Shown one piece after another: positions 25,120 to 35,095 of a stretch of 37,908 nt of DNA. The stretch's first letter is position 1. Each line of letters begins with the position of its first letter. The DNA is from Campylobacterales bacterium (GTDB lineage: Bacteria; Campylobacterota; Campylobacteria; Campylobacterales; Hydrogenimonadaceae), in contig JALWMA010000066.1 in assembly GCA_027081015.1 (NCBI GenBank), positions 10,389-48,296 of the forward strand, in the 5' to 3' direction. Under the pieces are notes generated by a model. That model was not told the origin of the DNA. It did not search any database and saw only the letters and a program-made list of their open reading frames with translations. Position numbers and translations under genes: made by a program.

Positions 25120-26940
25120 TTACTCCTCCCGTTTTACGATTTCGAGCCGGTCTTTTATGTCGCGAACGTGCAGGTCGAGCTGCGGGAAGGGGATCTCGAT
25201 GCCGTTTTCATAGAGTGTGTTGTAGATCAGTACCAGGAATTTGTCGGCGGTGCGCAGCGGCTTGAGGGTCTCGTCTCCCTCGACCCATACGAATAGTTCG
25301 AAGTTTACGCTGCTGCTCCCCATCTCTGTCATCACGACCATCGGCTGCTTTGTCTCGTCGTCGCGTATGTAGTGCAGAGAGCTCTTCTGAAGCGCATCCA
25401 GAATCGCGCTTTTGACCATTTTTATATCGCTTCCGTACGCCACACCGAAAGGGATGCGCATCCGTCTCCTGCTGTCGCTTAGGGTCCAGTTTACGACATC
25501 GTTTTGTATGAAAGTCTGGTTCGGAACCAGAATGTCTATGTTGTCATTGGTTCTTATCGTGATGGATCGCATATGGATATCTACGACACGCCCGCGAAGT
25601 CTGTCGTTTATCTCGAGAAAATCTCCTATCTTTATACTCTTTTCAAAGAGCAGTATTATGCCCGATATGAAGTTTGCCACGATATTCTGCAGGCCGAATC
25701 CTATGCCGACCGAGAGGGCTCCGGCTATGAGCGTGAGGGAGCTCAGGTCGAGCCCCATGCTCTTTAACATTATGAAAAAGGCTACGGTGAGTATGAGGTA
25801 GTAGCCGATATTGCTTACAATTATCTGGTTTGACGGGGTTATGTTTATGAACATATGGGTAATTCGCCTGATATAGCGGCGGTAGAGTCCAGCAAGCGTG
25901 AAGCCGGCGGCGAGTATGAAGAGCGCGACGATAATATTCCAGCTGCTTATGGGCTTTTCGTTTATGCTAAAAAGCGGGGTCTGCAGTCTCTGCCAGAGAT
26001 CCTTCTCTATCATCTGCAGCCCCTCTTTGGTACGGTGAAGAAGAATTTTTGTCTTTCCGAGCCTCTGTGTGCTCAACTGCTCGATGGTCTGAAGTACAGG
26101 GGCATATTCGGCTTTTTCGTCTGCAGAGAGGCTCTCTGCCAGTTTTCTTATACCCTCCTGCCTATCGAAGAGTTTAGGGCTTTCGGCCTGCAGTGCGCCG
26201 AAAAATCCTACGAGTTCGTTTCTTATCAGCTCCTTCGTAATCTCGTCCACCCTACGCTTCTGCAGATCGATCCTCTTTTGCATATCGTTCGCTTTCGCTT
26301 CGCGCCCAAGCAGTCCGAGACGCTCCTTCTCGATTTTGAGGTTTTCAAGCTCCATCTGCGCTTCGTGCAGCCTCTTTTCAACCTTCCGATACTCATCTTC
26401 ATACCTTTTTGTATCGAACTTTATACTTGGAAGGCTCTCTTTCAGTATATCTGTATTGTGCTCCACAGCCTCTTTTAGAAGCCTGAGACGTTTTTCAATC
26501 TCCTCCCTGCTTCTGTAGTAGAAAGCGTACTGCAGCTCCTCTACGGTTGGAAACGATCGGTTCGAGTCCGAATGTGATACGATTTTGGAGAGATACGAGA
26601 GCTTCTCGTTCACTTCTCGTAGGGAGTTTTGAAGATGCGCGACCCTCTTTTTCTGCCCTATCAGGGTCCAGAACGCCTTCATATACGTACCGCTGCCGTT
26701 TATATCTGATGTCTCAAGCAGCTTCGGCGGCTTCTGCTTCGCATATTTGGTGATGTTTATCAGTTTGTAGAGCAGGGAGCGTTTCAGTTTTGTCTCGGCC
26801 GTTTCGTTCCTCTCTTCATTCAGCGCCGCCAGGTAGTGTTCGTAGTTTTTCAGGGCGTCCGGTCCGATCAGCACGCTATTACCTGCCGGGGATGCGAAGA
26901 TGAAAATTGCGTAGAGGGTTAATAAAAGAGTATATTTCAT
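25120..26940 (-). CDS. MscS-family mechanosensitive channel with long N-terminal coiled-coil extension
   Basis: 606 aa; LIAGALSVGIGFGLQNIVANFISGIILLFEKSIKIGDFLEI MscS core; signal-like N-terminus and coiled coil. Four bp upstream of corA. Confidence 0.9.
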   Translation of the reverse strand: MKYTLLLTLYAIFIFASPAGNSVLIGPDALKNYEHYLAALNEERNETAETKLKRSLLYKLINITKYAKQKPPKLLETSDINGSGTYMKAFWTLIGQKKRVAHLQNSLREVNEKLSYLSKIVSHSDSNRSFPTVEELQYAFYYRSREEIEKRLRLLKEAVEHNTDILKESLPSIKFDTKRYEDEYRKVEKRLHEAQMELENLKIEKERLGLLGREAKANDMQKRIDLQKRRVDEITKELIRNELVGFFGALQAESPKLFDRQEGIRKLAESLSADEKAEYAPVLQTIEQLSTQRLGKTKILLHRTKEGLQMIEKDLWQRLQTPLFSINEKPISSWNIIVALFILAAGFTLAGLYRRYIRRITHMFINITPSNQIIVSNIGYYLILTVAFFIMLKSMGLDLSSLTLIAGALSVGIGFGLQNIVANFISGIILLFEKSIKIGDFLEINDRLRGRVVDIHMRSITIRTNDNIDILVPNQTFIQNDVVNWTLSDSRRRMRIPFGVAYGSDIKMVKSAILDALQKSSLHYIRDDETKQPMVVMTEMGSSSVNFELFVWVEGDETLKPLRTADKFLVLIYNTLYENGIEIPFPQLDLHVRDIKDRLEIVKREE

Positions 26941-27075
26941 CGACTGCCCGCTATCGTTTGGATATTACAGGCCGATGTTACTACACTTCACCTCTCAAAA
27001 GGCTGAACGACAGAAAAGGTAAATGAGAACTTTGATAGAATAGCGTGGTACACTCGTCGTATCAAAGGCATTTTT

Positions 27076-27999
27076 ATGAAAAAAGTAAACAGCTATTTTC
27101 TACGAAGTATAAAAGATATACTGCGTTGGGATGTTTTGAAACTCACGCTCGCTATAGGGCTACCCCTGATGGCGGTATGGATAGCGATAGGGTGGCTCTA
27201 CTGGGATCAGGCGGTTTCGATCACTTCGAAGATAATAAGCTGGGTACCCTTTTCGATCGTGAAGGCCAACGGGGCACTCTTTATACTCTTTTTTATCTGG
27301 TTTGTGGCCGTTCTGGTTACATTCGCGATCATTACGGCTCTCATAGGTCCGCCGATACTCAGAAAGTTCAAAGAGAGGACATACTACTTCTACACCTTCT
27401 CCTCTCTTCTCATACTCTCGGCAGGCTGGGCTCTCGTACTTCTGCTGAACTGGCACCTGGTAAACGAGCAGATACAGAGGCTCCTTACCCTTCTTCCGTT
27501 TCAGACCGTCGCCGACGGAATCGCATGGCTGATAGCCTTCTATCTCTTTTACAACATGTTCATACTCTCGCTCTACCTTGTCATATCCTATTTCAGAAAG
27601 CCGTTTCTGGATGCGATAAAAGAGATGGATTACCCCCATATAGATACTTCAGGCAGCGGTATAAGCAAAAAACACCATCTAAGCGTTTTGCGCGACTCTA
27701 TGCTCTTTATCATCCTCTCCGTCGTTCTCTTTCCCATACTCTTCATACCGGTCGCCAACGTCTTCGTTCAGCTCTTTTTGTGGGCGTGGCTCTACAGGGA
27801 GTCCTATTTTCTAAGCACCTGCTCCCTGTATTGCAACGAAGAGGATTACAACACCCTGCGCCACCACAGCTTTACGATATGGAGTATAGCCCTCTTCGCT
27901 TCGCTTCTCAACTTTTTGCCGGCGATAAACATTTTCGCTCCATTCTTCGCGCAGCTGATGTTTTTTCACTGGATAATGGAACACAAGGGTAAAGATTGA
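27076..27999 (+). CDS. EI24/CysZ-like integral membrane protein
   Basis: 307 aa, multiple TM helices; WLIAFYLFYNMFILSLYLVISYFRKPFLDAI and FAPFFAQLMFFHWI resemble EI24 domain. Confidence 0.65.
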   Translation: MKKVNSYFLRSIKDILRWDVLKLTLAIGLPLMAVWIAIGWLYWDQAVSITSKIISWVPFSIVKANGALFILFFIWFVAVLVTFAIITALIGPPILRKFKERTYYFYTFSSLLILSAGWALVLLLNWHLVNEQIQRLLTLLPFQTVADGIAWLIAFYLFYNMFILSLYLVISYFRKPFLDAIKEMDYPHIDTSGSGISKKHHLSVLRDSMLFIILSVVLFPILFIPVANVFVQLFLWAWLYRESYFLSTCSLYCNEEDYNTLRHHSFTIWSIALFASLLNFLPAINIFAPFFAQLMFFHWIMEHKGKD

Positions 28000-29651
28000 A
28001 AAAAGTATCTCCAATGTCCCATCCGTTTGCCGGCAGACCCGTACCGAAGGGTGAGCTTGTCGATATCCCCGCCCTGGTTTCGGCGTACTACGAACTAAAA
28101 CCCGGTCCTTCGGTAGAGAGCGAGAGGGTTGTTTTCGGCACCTCGGGGCATCGCGGCAGCTCTTTGAAAAGGAGCTTCAACGAGACTCATGTAACGGCGA
28201 TTTCCCAGGCCGTATCCGATTTTAGAAAGAAGCGGGGCATTAGCGGCCCCATATTTATGGGAATAGATACCCACGCCCTATCTACCCCTGCACAGATGAG
28301 CGCCGTACGCGTTCTGGCCGCGAACGGTGTCGATCTCTATATCGCCCAAGACGGTGAGTATACCCCCACACCGCTTGTATCGTTTGCGATTCTGCAGCAG
28401 AACGGTCGCAGCACGAAGAGTTCCGACGGCATAGTGATTACACCTTCGCACAATCCGCCGGAGGACGGCGGTTTCAAGTATAATTCCCAGAACGGCGGGC
28501 CTGCAGAGACCGAGATAACCGCAGAGATAGAGAAGCGCGCGAACCGTATTTTGGAAAGCGGTATGAGGGGGGTGAAGCGTGTAGATTACGAAGCAGCCGT
28601 CGGTTCACCGTCTGTAGAGGAGTACGATTTCATAACCCCGTATGTGGAGGCTCTGGCCGATATCGTGGATATGGGGAGCATAAAGAGGTCAGGCCTGAGG
28701 CTGGCGGTCGATCCGCTGGGAGGGTCCGCAATCGGGGTATACAGAAAGATAAACGAAATTTACGGACTCGATATGGAGATAGTAAACCCATATGTGGATC
28801 CGACCTTTTCGTTCATGACGCTCGATCGTGACGGTAAAATAAGGATGGACTGCTCATCCGAGTGGGCGATGGCCTCTCTCGTAAGGCTCAAAGATAGTTA
28901 CGATCTGGCGTTCGGAAACGATACCGATGCGGACAGGCACGGTATAGTCACTCCTGTCGGGGGGCTGATGAACCCCAACCACTATCTATGCGTCGCTATA
29001 TGGTACCTCTTCAAGCACCGTAAATGGGCGCAGCATCTCAAAATAGGCAAGACTCTTGTCAGCAGTTCGATGATTGACCGCATAGCCGCAAGCCTGAAGA
29101 GGGAGGTTTACGAAGTACCGGTGGGCTTCAAATGGTTCGCCGAGGGGCTCTTCGAGGGGTGGCTCGGTTTCGGCGGCGAAGAGAGTGCGGGTGCTTCGTT
29201 TTTGAGGTTCGACTCATCCGTCTGGACGACCGACAAAGACGGCATAATCATGAATCTTCTCGCAGCCGAGATAAAGGCTGTCACGGGCAGGGACCCTGCC
29301 GAGATATACGCCGATTTCGAAAACGAGTTCGGAAAATCGTACTACAGGCGCATAGACGCCCCAGCCACGCAGGAGCTAAAAAAGAGGCTCAAAAAGCTTG
29401 ATGAGAAGGAGTTGAGACTCACCGACCTAGCCGGTGAAAAGATAGAGAGAATCTACACCAGGGCTCCCGGAAACGGCGCCCCTATCGGTGGAGTGAAGAT
29501 CGTGACCGAAAACGGCTGGGTGGCCGTGCGGCCGTCGGGAACGGAGGATATCTACAAAATCTATGCAGAAAGTTTCCGCTCCGAGGAGCATCTGGATGAG
29601 CTTCTGGAGGATGCCGGGCGGGTAGTGTCGTCTCTGTCGGCACAAAAGTGA
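27996..29651 (+). CDS. pgm: Alpha-D-glucose phosphate-specific phosphoglucomutase
   Basis: FGTSGHRGSSLKRSFNETH, VITPSHNPPEDGGFKYN, NDTDADRHGIVTP, RPSGTEDIYKIYAESF. TTG 27996 or ATG 28014 start. Confidence 0.96.
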   Translation: MKKVSPMSHPFAGRPVPKGELVDIPALVSAYYELKPGPSVESERVVFGTSGHRGSSLKRSFNETHVTAISQAVSDFRKKRGISGPIFMGIDTHALSTPAQMSAVRVLAANGVDLYIAQDGEYTPTPLVSFAILQQNGRSTKSSDGIVITPSHNPPEDGGFKYNSQNGGPAETEITAEIEKRANRILESGMRGVKRVDYEAAVGSPSVEEYDFITPYVEALADIVDMGSIKRSGLRLAVDPLGGSAIGVYRKINEIYGLDMEIVNPYVDPTFSFMTLDRDGKIRMDCSSEWAMASLVRLKDSYDLAFGNDTDADRHGIVTPVGGLMNPNHYLCVAIWYLFKHRKWAQHLKIGKTLVSSSMIDRIAASLKREVYEVPVGFKWFAEGLFEGWLGFGGEESAGASFLRFDSSVWTTDKDGIIMNLLAAEIKAVTGRDPAEIYADFENEFGKSYYRRIDAPATQELKKRLKKLDEKELRLTDLAGEKIERIYTRAPGNGAPIGGVKIVTENGWVAVRPSGTEDIYKIYAESFRSEEHLDELLEDAGRVVSSLSAQK

Positions 29652-29664
29652 AAAAGGATCGACG

Positions 29665-30924
29665 ATGATTACCTACGACCACAACCTGGGATGGAGAGCC
29701 GACGATGATGCGAACGAACTGATGGCGGAGGCTTTCGGAAACCTCGTTTACGAAAGGGAGAAGGGTGTTGTCGGCTACTACAACCTCCCTTTCGATTCCG
29801 GATTGATCGTCAGCGAAGCGGAGGCGTACGCGGCATCGAGCGACGCGGTGCGAAACTGCGACACGATAGCGGTCATAGGGATAGGGGGCTCTTCGCTGGG
29901 TGCCAAGGCGGTAGACTCGATTCTCAGACCCCGCTCCCCGGAGGCGAAGCGGCTCCTTTTCTTGGAGAATCCCGACCCTGTGGATATAGAAGAGAAGTTC
30001 GATACGCTGCAGAAGGAGAAGACCCTCTTTATCGTAATTTCGAAATCCGGTACCACCGTCGAGACCATCTCCATCTTCAAAGCAGCCGTCGAGAGATTCG
30101 GGCTGGATCTGGACGGAGAGGACAGGGAGCGGGTCATAGCGATAACGGACGAGGGTTCACCTTTATGCCACTTCATCGACCGCCACGGCCTTAAAGCCTA
30201 CACGATCCCTCACAATGTGGGAGGCCGATTCTCGGTACTGAGCAGCGTGGGCATAGTGCCGCTCACACTGGCCGGCTACGATACGCGCTCCATCCTTTCG
30301 GGCGCATCGGAGATGGTGGAGAGGTTTTTCGACGCGCAGGAGGAGCATCTTCTGATCAAAGCCGCCTTTATAGCGAGCAGCTGGAGGGAGTATCGTATAA
30401 ACGTAGTGTTCGCCTACGCCTCCCGGCTGGAGGACTTTACGAAGTGGTACGTGCAGCTGTGGGGTGAATCGCTCGGAAAGATCGACCGCTGCGGAAACCG
30501 TGTCGGGCCTACGCCGGTAGGGCATATCGGCCCCGTAGACCAGCACTCGTTTCTTCAACTCGTCATGCAGGGGCCGCGTGACAAGAGCGTTACATTCATA
30601 AAGGTGGAAGATTTTGAGAAAAGTCTGAAAATACCCGATATAAGGCTTGAACATATAGAGAAGAGCGACTATCTCAACGGCCATACCTTCAACGAGCTTA
30701 TAAACGCCGAGTGTGACGCGACGATGGAGAGTCTTGCGGGCGAAGGCATCCCGGTAGACTCGATAACCATGAGCAGGGCCGATGAACGGAGTGTCGGGGA
30801 GCTCATCGCATATTACGAGCTTCTGACTTCGCTGACGGGTGCCATGCTCCATATCAACACCTACGATCAGCCCGGGGTGGAGACCGGTAAGCGCATTTTG
30901 GCGAAAAAATTTGAAAAGGGATGA
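29665..30924 (+). CDS. pgi: Glucose-6-phosphate isomerase
   Basis: IGIGGSSLGAKAV, VISKSGTTVETISIFKAA, GGRFSVLSSVGIVPLTLAG, GPVDQHSFLQLVMQGPRDK. Confidence 0.96.
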   Translation: MITYDHNLGWRADDDANELMAEAFGNLVYEREKGVVGYYNLPFDSGLIVSEAEAYAASSDAVRNCDTIAVIGIGGSSLGAKAVDSILRPRSPEAKRLLFLENPDPVDIEEKFDTLQKEKTLFIVISKSGTTVETISIFKAAVERFGLDLDGEDRERVIAITDEGSPLCHFIDRHGLKAYTIPHNVGGRFSVLSSVGIVPLTLAGYDTRSILSGASEMVERFFDAQEEHLLIKAAFIASSWREYRINVVFAYASRLEDFTKWYVQLWGESLGKIDRCGNRVGPTPVGHIGPVDQHSFLQLVMQGPRDKSVTFIKVEDFEKSLKIPDIRLEHIEKSDYLNGHTFNELINAECDATMESLAGEGIPVDSITMSRADERSVGELIAYYELLTSLTGAMLHINTYDQPGVETGKRILAKKFEKG

Positions 30925-32576
30925 AACGGATGGATCTCTTTCCCTACAACATAGATGAGAAATACAGGACGAAAGTGGCCTACTTTTCGATGGAGTTCGC
31001 CATCGACCAGGCGCTAAAGACATACTCCGGCGGCCTCGGCTTCCTGGCCGGCTCGCACATGCGCAGCGCGAACGACAGGCGCCAGCACACGATAGGCGTG
31101 GGAATACTCTGGAGCTACGGCTATTACGATCAGGGGCGCCACGAGGACAACACCCTCAAGATCGAGTACAGGCGCAAGTTCTACTACTTCATAGAGGAGA
31201 CGGGAATAAAGGTGGAGGTGGTCATAAACGGCAAACCGGTGGTCGTCAAAGCCTATCTGCTGCCCGCCTCTACGTTCGATACCGCACCGGTGATCCTCCT
31301 CTCGACCGACTGCTTCGAAAACGACCACCTCTCACGTACGATCACGCACAAACTATACGATGCCAACGAAGAGACGCGCATAGCACAGGAGATCGTGCTT
31401 GGTATCGGCGGAGTGAGGGTGCTCGAGGCGATGGGGGTCGATATAGATGTCTACCATATGAACGAGGGGCACTCGCTGCCGCTCGTTTTCGAACTGATGA
31501 GGAGATATCCGGCTTTGGAGGAGCTGAAAAAGCATGTCGTCTTTACGACCCATACGCCCGAGATGGCCGGTAACGAAGAGCACGACGTGGAGCTCCTGGA
31601 GCGGATGGGCTTTTTCAACGGCTTTTCAAAAGCCGAGATAGCGGAGAGGATCGACTATTACGAGAGGAGCTTTTCGCTTACGGTCGGAGCCCTCAAAACC
31701 TCCAAGCGGGCCAATGCCGTTTCGAAGATACATGAAAAAGTGGCCAACGAGATGTGGAAGGGTATCGGCGGCAGGTGCGAGATAATCAGCATAACCAATG
31801 CGCAAAACATGCGGTACTGGGCCGACAAACAGCTTCTGAGTTGGATGCAGGAGCATGAAGACTACCAGCTTGTCGGGCGGAAGAAACATCTCAAGCATAT
31901 CCTTTTCGAAGAGGTCGCCCACCAGACCGGAAAGCTTTTCGACCCCGATGTGCTGACGATCGTCTGGGCCAGAAGGTTCGCCGAGTACAAGCGTCCGGGC
32001 CTGCTCATATACGATATGGAGCGGTTCAGAAGGTTGATCTCCGACAAGGAGAGGCCGGTCCAGATAATCTGGGCCGGAAAGCCGTACCCGCTCGACTACC
32101 GCGCGATCCAGATGTTCAACGATCTCGTCCTGATGAGCAGGGAGTTCAAAAATGTGGCCGTCCTGATCGGTTACGAGCTTCGACTTTCGAAGCTCCTGAA
32201 GCAGGGGAGCGATCTGTGGCTCAATACGCCGAGGTGGGGGCGCGAAGCGAGCGGTACGAGCGGAATGAGCGCAGGCGTCAACGCCTCCATTCACTTCTCC
32301 GTCGACGACGGCTGGCATGCGGAGTTCCAAAAAGACGGGATCAACTCCTTCACCATACCCCACGCCGACCCGTCCCTGCCGGTAGAGGAGATAGACCGGC
32401 TCGACTACCTTACGATGATGCAAAAGCTCGAAGAGGTGATAATTCCAATGTATTACGAAAACGAAAAGGGGTGGCTCGATATAGCAAAGAACGGAATGAA
32501 CGACATAATCGCCTACTTCAGCTCCTCCAGAATGGTGGAGGAGTACTACGAGAAGCTCTACGACTACGGGAGCTGA
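30921..32576 (+). CDS. Alpha-glucan phosphorylase family protein, paralog 2 (short, PLP-lysine position is Ser)
   Basis: 551 aa; AYFSMEFAIDQALKTYSGGLGFLAGSHMRSA, VYHMNEGHSLPLVFEL, VFTTHTPEMAGNEEH, EYKRPGLLIYD, REASGTSGMSAGVNASIHFSVDDGWHAEF. ATGA overlap with pgi. Confidence 0.88.
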   Translation: MKRMDLFPYNIDEKYRTKVAYFSMEFAIDQALKTYSGGLGFLAGSHMRSANDRRQHTIGVGILWSYGYYDQGRHEDNTLKIEYRRKFYYFIEETGIKVEVVINGKPVVVKAYLLPASTFDTAPVILLSTDCFENDHLSRTITHKLYDANEETRIAQEIVLGIGGVRVLEAMGVDIDVYHMNEGHSLPLVFELMRRYPALEELKKHVVFTTHTPEMAGNEEHDVELLERMGFFNGFSKAEIAERIDYYERSFSLTVGALKTSKRANAVSKIHEKVANEMWKGIGGRCEIISITNAQNMRYWADKQLLSWMQEHEDYQLVGRKKHLKHILFEEVAHQTGKLFDPDVLTIVWARRFAEYKRPGLLIYDMERFRRLISDKERPVQIIWAGKPYPLDYRAIQMFNDLVLMSREFKNVAVLIGYELRLSKLLKQGSDLWLNTPRWGREASGTSGMSAGVNASIHFSVDDGWHAEFQKDGINSFTIPHADPSLPVEEIDRLDYLTMMQKLEEVIIPMYYENEKGWLDIAKNGMNDIIAYFSSSRMVEEYYEKLYDYGS

Positions 32577-33958
32577 CTCTCGATATCGCGCCTGTTTATG
32601 TAGCGGACGCTTTTGCCCTGGAAGATCTTCTCCCCGAGGTAGCCGGTCACCATCACGAACGCCGACGGACTCTTTCCGATCAGCTTCAGGAATTTGGCCG
32701 TAAGCTCCTTTTCGCTTCCGAACTCCTCTATCGCGACGCTCTCGTGCACTCCCCACACCAGGGAGCTCTTGTTCAGCAGATCCCTGTCGGTCGTTATCGC
32801 GTATATCGGCTTTTGGGGCCTGAATTTGCTCAGGTGTCGCACCGTATACCCCGAGAGCGTGAGCGCCGCGATCAATTCGCAAGGTATCAGCTTCGACATC
32901 TCGACGGCCGCGTGGGAGAAGGCTTCGGCCGGCTCGGGAGCCGCATCTTTCGGCGGTGTGCATAGGTGTTGAGTCTGAAGAATCGTATCTTTGAGGACAC
33001 CCACCGCTTTTTCCGGGTAGCTGCCTACGGCCGTCTCGTCCGAGAGCATTACGGCGTCGGTGCCGTCGAGCACCGCATTGGCTATATCGGATACCTCCGC
33101 CCTGGTAGGGTAGGGGGAGCCTATCATCGATGTGAGCATCTGTGTAGCCGTTATTACCGGTTTCGCGGCTATGTTGCACTTTCTGATTATCTCCTTTTGC
33201 AGCAGGGGGACCCTGTAGAGTCCGGCTTCCGCACCCAGATCGCCGCGTGCGACCATTACCGCATCGCTCGCCTCGATGATTTCGTCGACCCTCTCCAGTG
33301 CGCTCTTCCTCTCTATTTTGGCCGTAATCCAGGAGCTGCCGCCGGCCTCTTTCACGATTCGGCGGGCTTCGTTCAGGTCGTCGGCGGAGCTTACGAAAGA
33401 GACGGCCACAAAGTCGACTCCCGCTTTTGCGCCGAAGCGGAGATCCTCCCTGTCTTTTTGTGTCAATGCGCTCAGAGATATTTCGCTGTCGGGCAGGTTC
33501 ACCCCTTTGCCTTCGGCAAGCGTCCCCGGGGTGAGTATTTCGAGTTCGACAATTCCGCCGTTCCTCTTGACGATACGGGCATGGACCGTGCCGTCGGCGA
33601 AAAATATATCTTCACCCTCCCTGAGCGACTCCAAAAGCTCGGGGTGCGTGATCGAAAATGCCTTTTCCGACGGCTCTTCGGCCATGAAGAGCCTCTGTGA
33701 CCGCTCTACTTTGAGCCTCTTTTTCAGACCCCTTATTCTTATCTTCGGGCCGCAGATATCCTGAAGAATCCCGATATGACGCCCCTTTTTGCCGGCTATA
33801 TCCCGAATGGTGCGGATGCTTTTTAGATGCTCTTCATGAGTGCCGTAGGAGAAGTTGAGCCTGAATATGTTGACTCCTGCATCTATCATCCTTTCGATAC
33901 TCTCCGGGCTCTCTGTCGAGGGCCCAAGGGTGGCCACAATCTTTACTTTCGGGTACAC
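32564..33958 (-). CDS. pyk: Pyruvate kinase
   Basis: YPKVKIVATLGPSTESPESIERMIDAGVNIFRLNFSYG, ITAKIERKSALERVDEIIEASDAVMVARGDLGAE, ATQMLTSMIGSPYPTRAEVSDIANAVLDGTDAVMLSDETAVG. GTG start at 33958 with aaggag upstream. Confidence 0.96.
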   Translation of the reverse strand: MYPKVKIVATLGPSTESPESIERMIDAGVNIFRLNFSYGTHEEHLKSIRTIRDIAGKKGRHIGILQDICGPKIRIRGLKKRLKVERSQRLFMAEEPSEKAFSITHPELLESLREGEDIFFADGTVHARIVKRNGGIVELEILTPGTLAEGKGVNLPDSEISLSALTQKDREDLRFGAKAGVDFVAVSFVSSADDLNEARRIVKEAGGSSWITAKIERKSALERVDEIIEASDAVMVARGDLGAEAGLYRVPLLQKEIIRKCNIAAKPVITATQMLTSMIGSPYPTRAEVSDIANAVLDGTDAVMLSDETAVGSYPEKAVGVLKDTILQTQHLCTPPKDAAPEPAEAFSHAAVEMSKLIPCELIAALTLSGYTVRHLSKFRPQKPIYAITTDRDLLNKSSLVWGVHESVAIEEFGSEKELTAKFLKLIGKSPSAFVMVTGYLGEKIFQGKSVRYINRRDIESQLP

Positions 33959-33989
33959 TGAAACTCCTTGTTTACCAATATGTGTTAAC

Positions 33990-33995
33990 ATTATA
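33990..33995 (-). promoter_or_regulatory. TATAAT -10 box for pyk (minus strand)
   Basis: Reverse complement reads gTATAATg about 30 bp before the GTG start. Confidence 0.4.
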
Positions 33996-34023
33996 CATCC
34001 TCTACGATCGAAAAGGAGAGAGA

Positions 34024-34983
34024 ATGCCGCTTGCGATTGTCTGTTCGGGAGGGGACGCGCCCGGGATGAACCCCGCCATAAAGAAGTTCGTGGACTACGT
34101 CTACGAAAAGGGCGAAATCCCGTACTTCGTATACAACGGTCTCGAAGGGCTCATAGACGGCGATATAGCTTTGGCGACACACAAGGATGTGGCAGGCATC
34201 GTCCACAGGGGCGGTGCTATAATCAGGTCGTCGAGATCGAAGCGCTTCTACGAGTACAAATATAGGAAAATCGCATACGAGAACCTGAAAAAGAGCGGCA
34301 TAACGGGTCTGGTCGTTCTGGGGGGCGACGGGTCGTTTAGGGCCATGCAGAGGCTCAGCGAAGAGTTCGAGCTCAACTTCGTAGGCATTCCCACAACGAT
34401 CGACAACGACATATACGGCACCGACACATGCATCGGCGTCGATACGGCGCTGAATGTCATTCGCGACGCACTCGACAAGATCAGGGATACCGCGTCCACA
34501 TTCAGCCGCGCCTTCGTCGTAGAGGTCATGGGGCGTGAGTGCGGCTACCTGGCGGCGGTCTCCGCCATTACGAGCGGTGCCGAAATATGCCTCATACCCG
34601 AGGCCGACTTCAACAGGAGCGTTGCTCGGGAGCATCTGAAAAGGGAGATCGAAGAGGGCAGAAGCTATATACTCTGCATCGTCTCCGAAGGTACCGCGAT
34701 GACGAACGATATAGCGCAATGGCTCGAGAGCGAGATCGGGATGGAGACCAGGATAACGGTGCTCGGCCATATTCAGCGCGGAGGAAGCCCTACGGTGAAC
34801 GATCGTATGCTCGCGTTCGAGTTCACGGTTCGCGCGGTAGACCACCTTCTCCGATCTGTCGACTCGAACAAGGTAATGGTGATCGAAAACGGCCGGTACG
34901 GGATGAAGGATATAGAAGAGGTGGTCGAAAATCGGTACAGGATCGATCCTGAGCTGCTTGGAATGTTGAACCGGCTCGACTGA
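34024..34983 (+). CDS. pfkA: 6-phosphofructokinase, probably ATP-dependent
   Basis: CSGGDAPGMNPAIKKFVDY, LGGDGSFRAMQRL, PTTIDNDIYGTDTCIGVDTAL, VVEVMGRECGYLA, LGHIQRGGSPTVNDR. Start at 34024 after aaggagagaga. Confidence 0.95.
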   Translation: MPLAIVCSGGDAPGMNPAIKKFVDYVYEKGEIPYFVYNGLEGLIDGDIALATHKDVAGIVHRGGAIIRSSRSKRFYEYKYRKIAYENLKKSGITGLVVLGGDGSFRAMQRLSEEFELNFVGIPTTIDNDIYGTDTCIGVDTALNVIRDALDKIRDTASTFSRAFVVEVMGRECGYLAAVSAITSGAEICLIPEADFNRSVAREHLKREIEEGRSYILCIVSEGTAMTNDIAQWLESEIGMETRITVLGHIQRGGSPTVNDRMLAFEFTVRAVDHLLRSVDSNKVMVIENGRYGMKDIEEVVENRYRIDPELLGMLNRLD

Positions 34984-35015
34984 TCGAAGATGGACGGGAT
35001 TGCGTGCGTAGAGCT

Positions 35016-35055
35016 CCTTGCGAATTACGGGCTCTGCCCGGAACCCGGGCGGCAT
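35016..35055. repeat. Diverged third copy of the 263/380 intergenic repeat
   Basis: ccttgcgaattacgggctctgcccggaacccgggcggcat matches the last 40 bp of the 380..434 copy at about 30 of 40 positions by eye. Confidence 0.5.
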
Positions 35056-35095
35056 CGGATAGCTGGAGTGCGGCAGAATGAAAAAAGGAGTCGAG

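Noticed and set aside
31626-33179. 517-aa minus-strand ORF across glgP2 and pyk
   Set aside because: Out of frame with pyk and antisense to glgP2; low-complexity Arg/Gly/Asp-rich translation typical of spurious ORFs.
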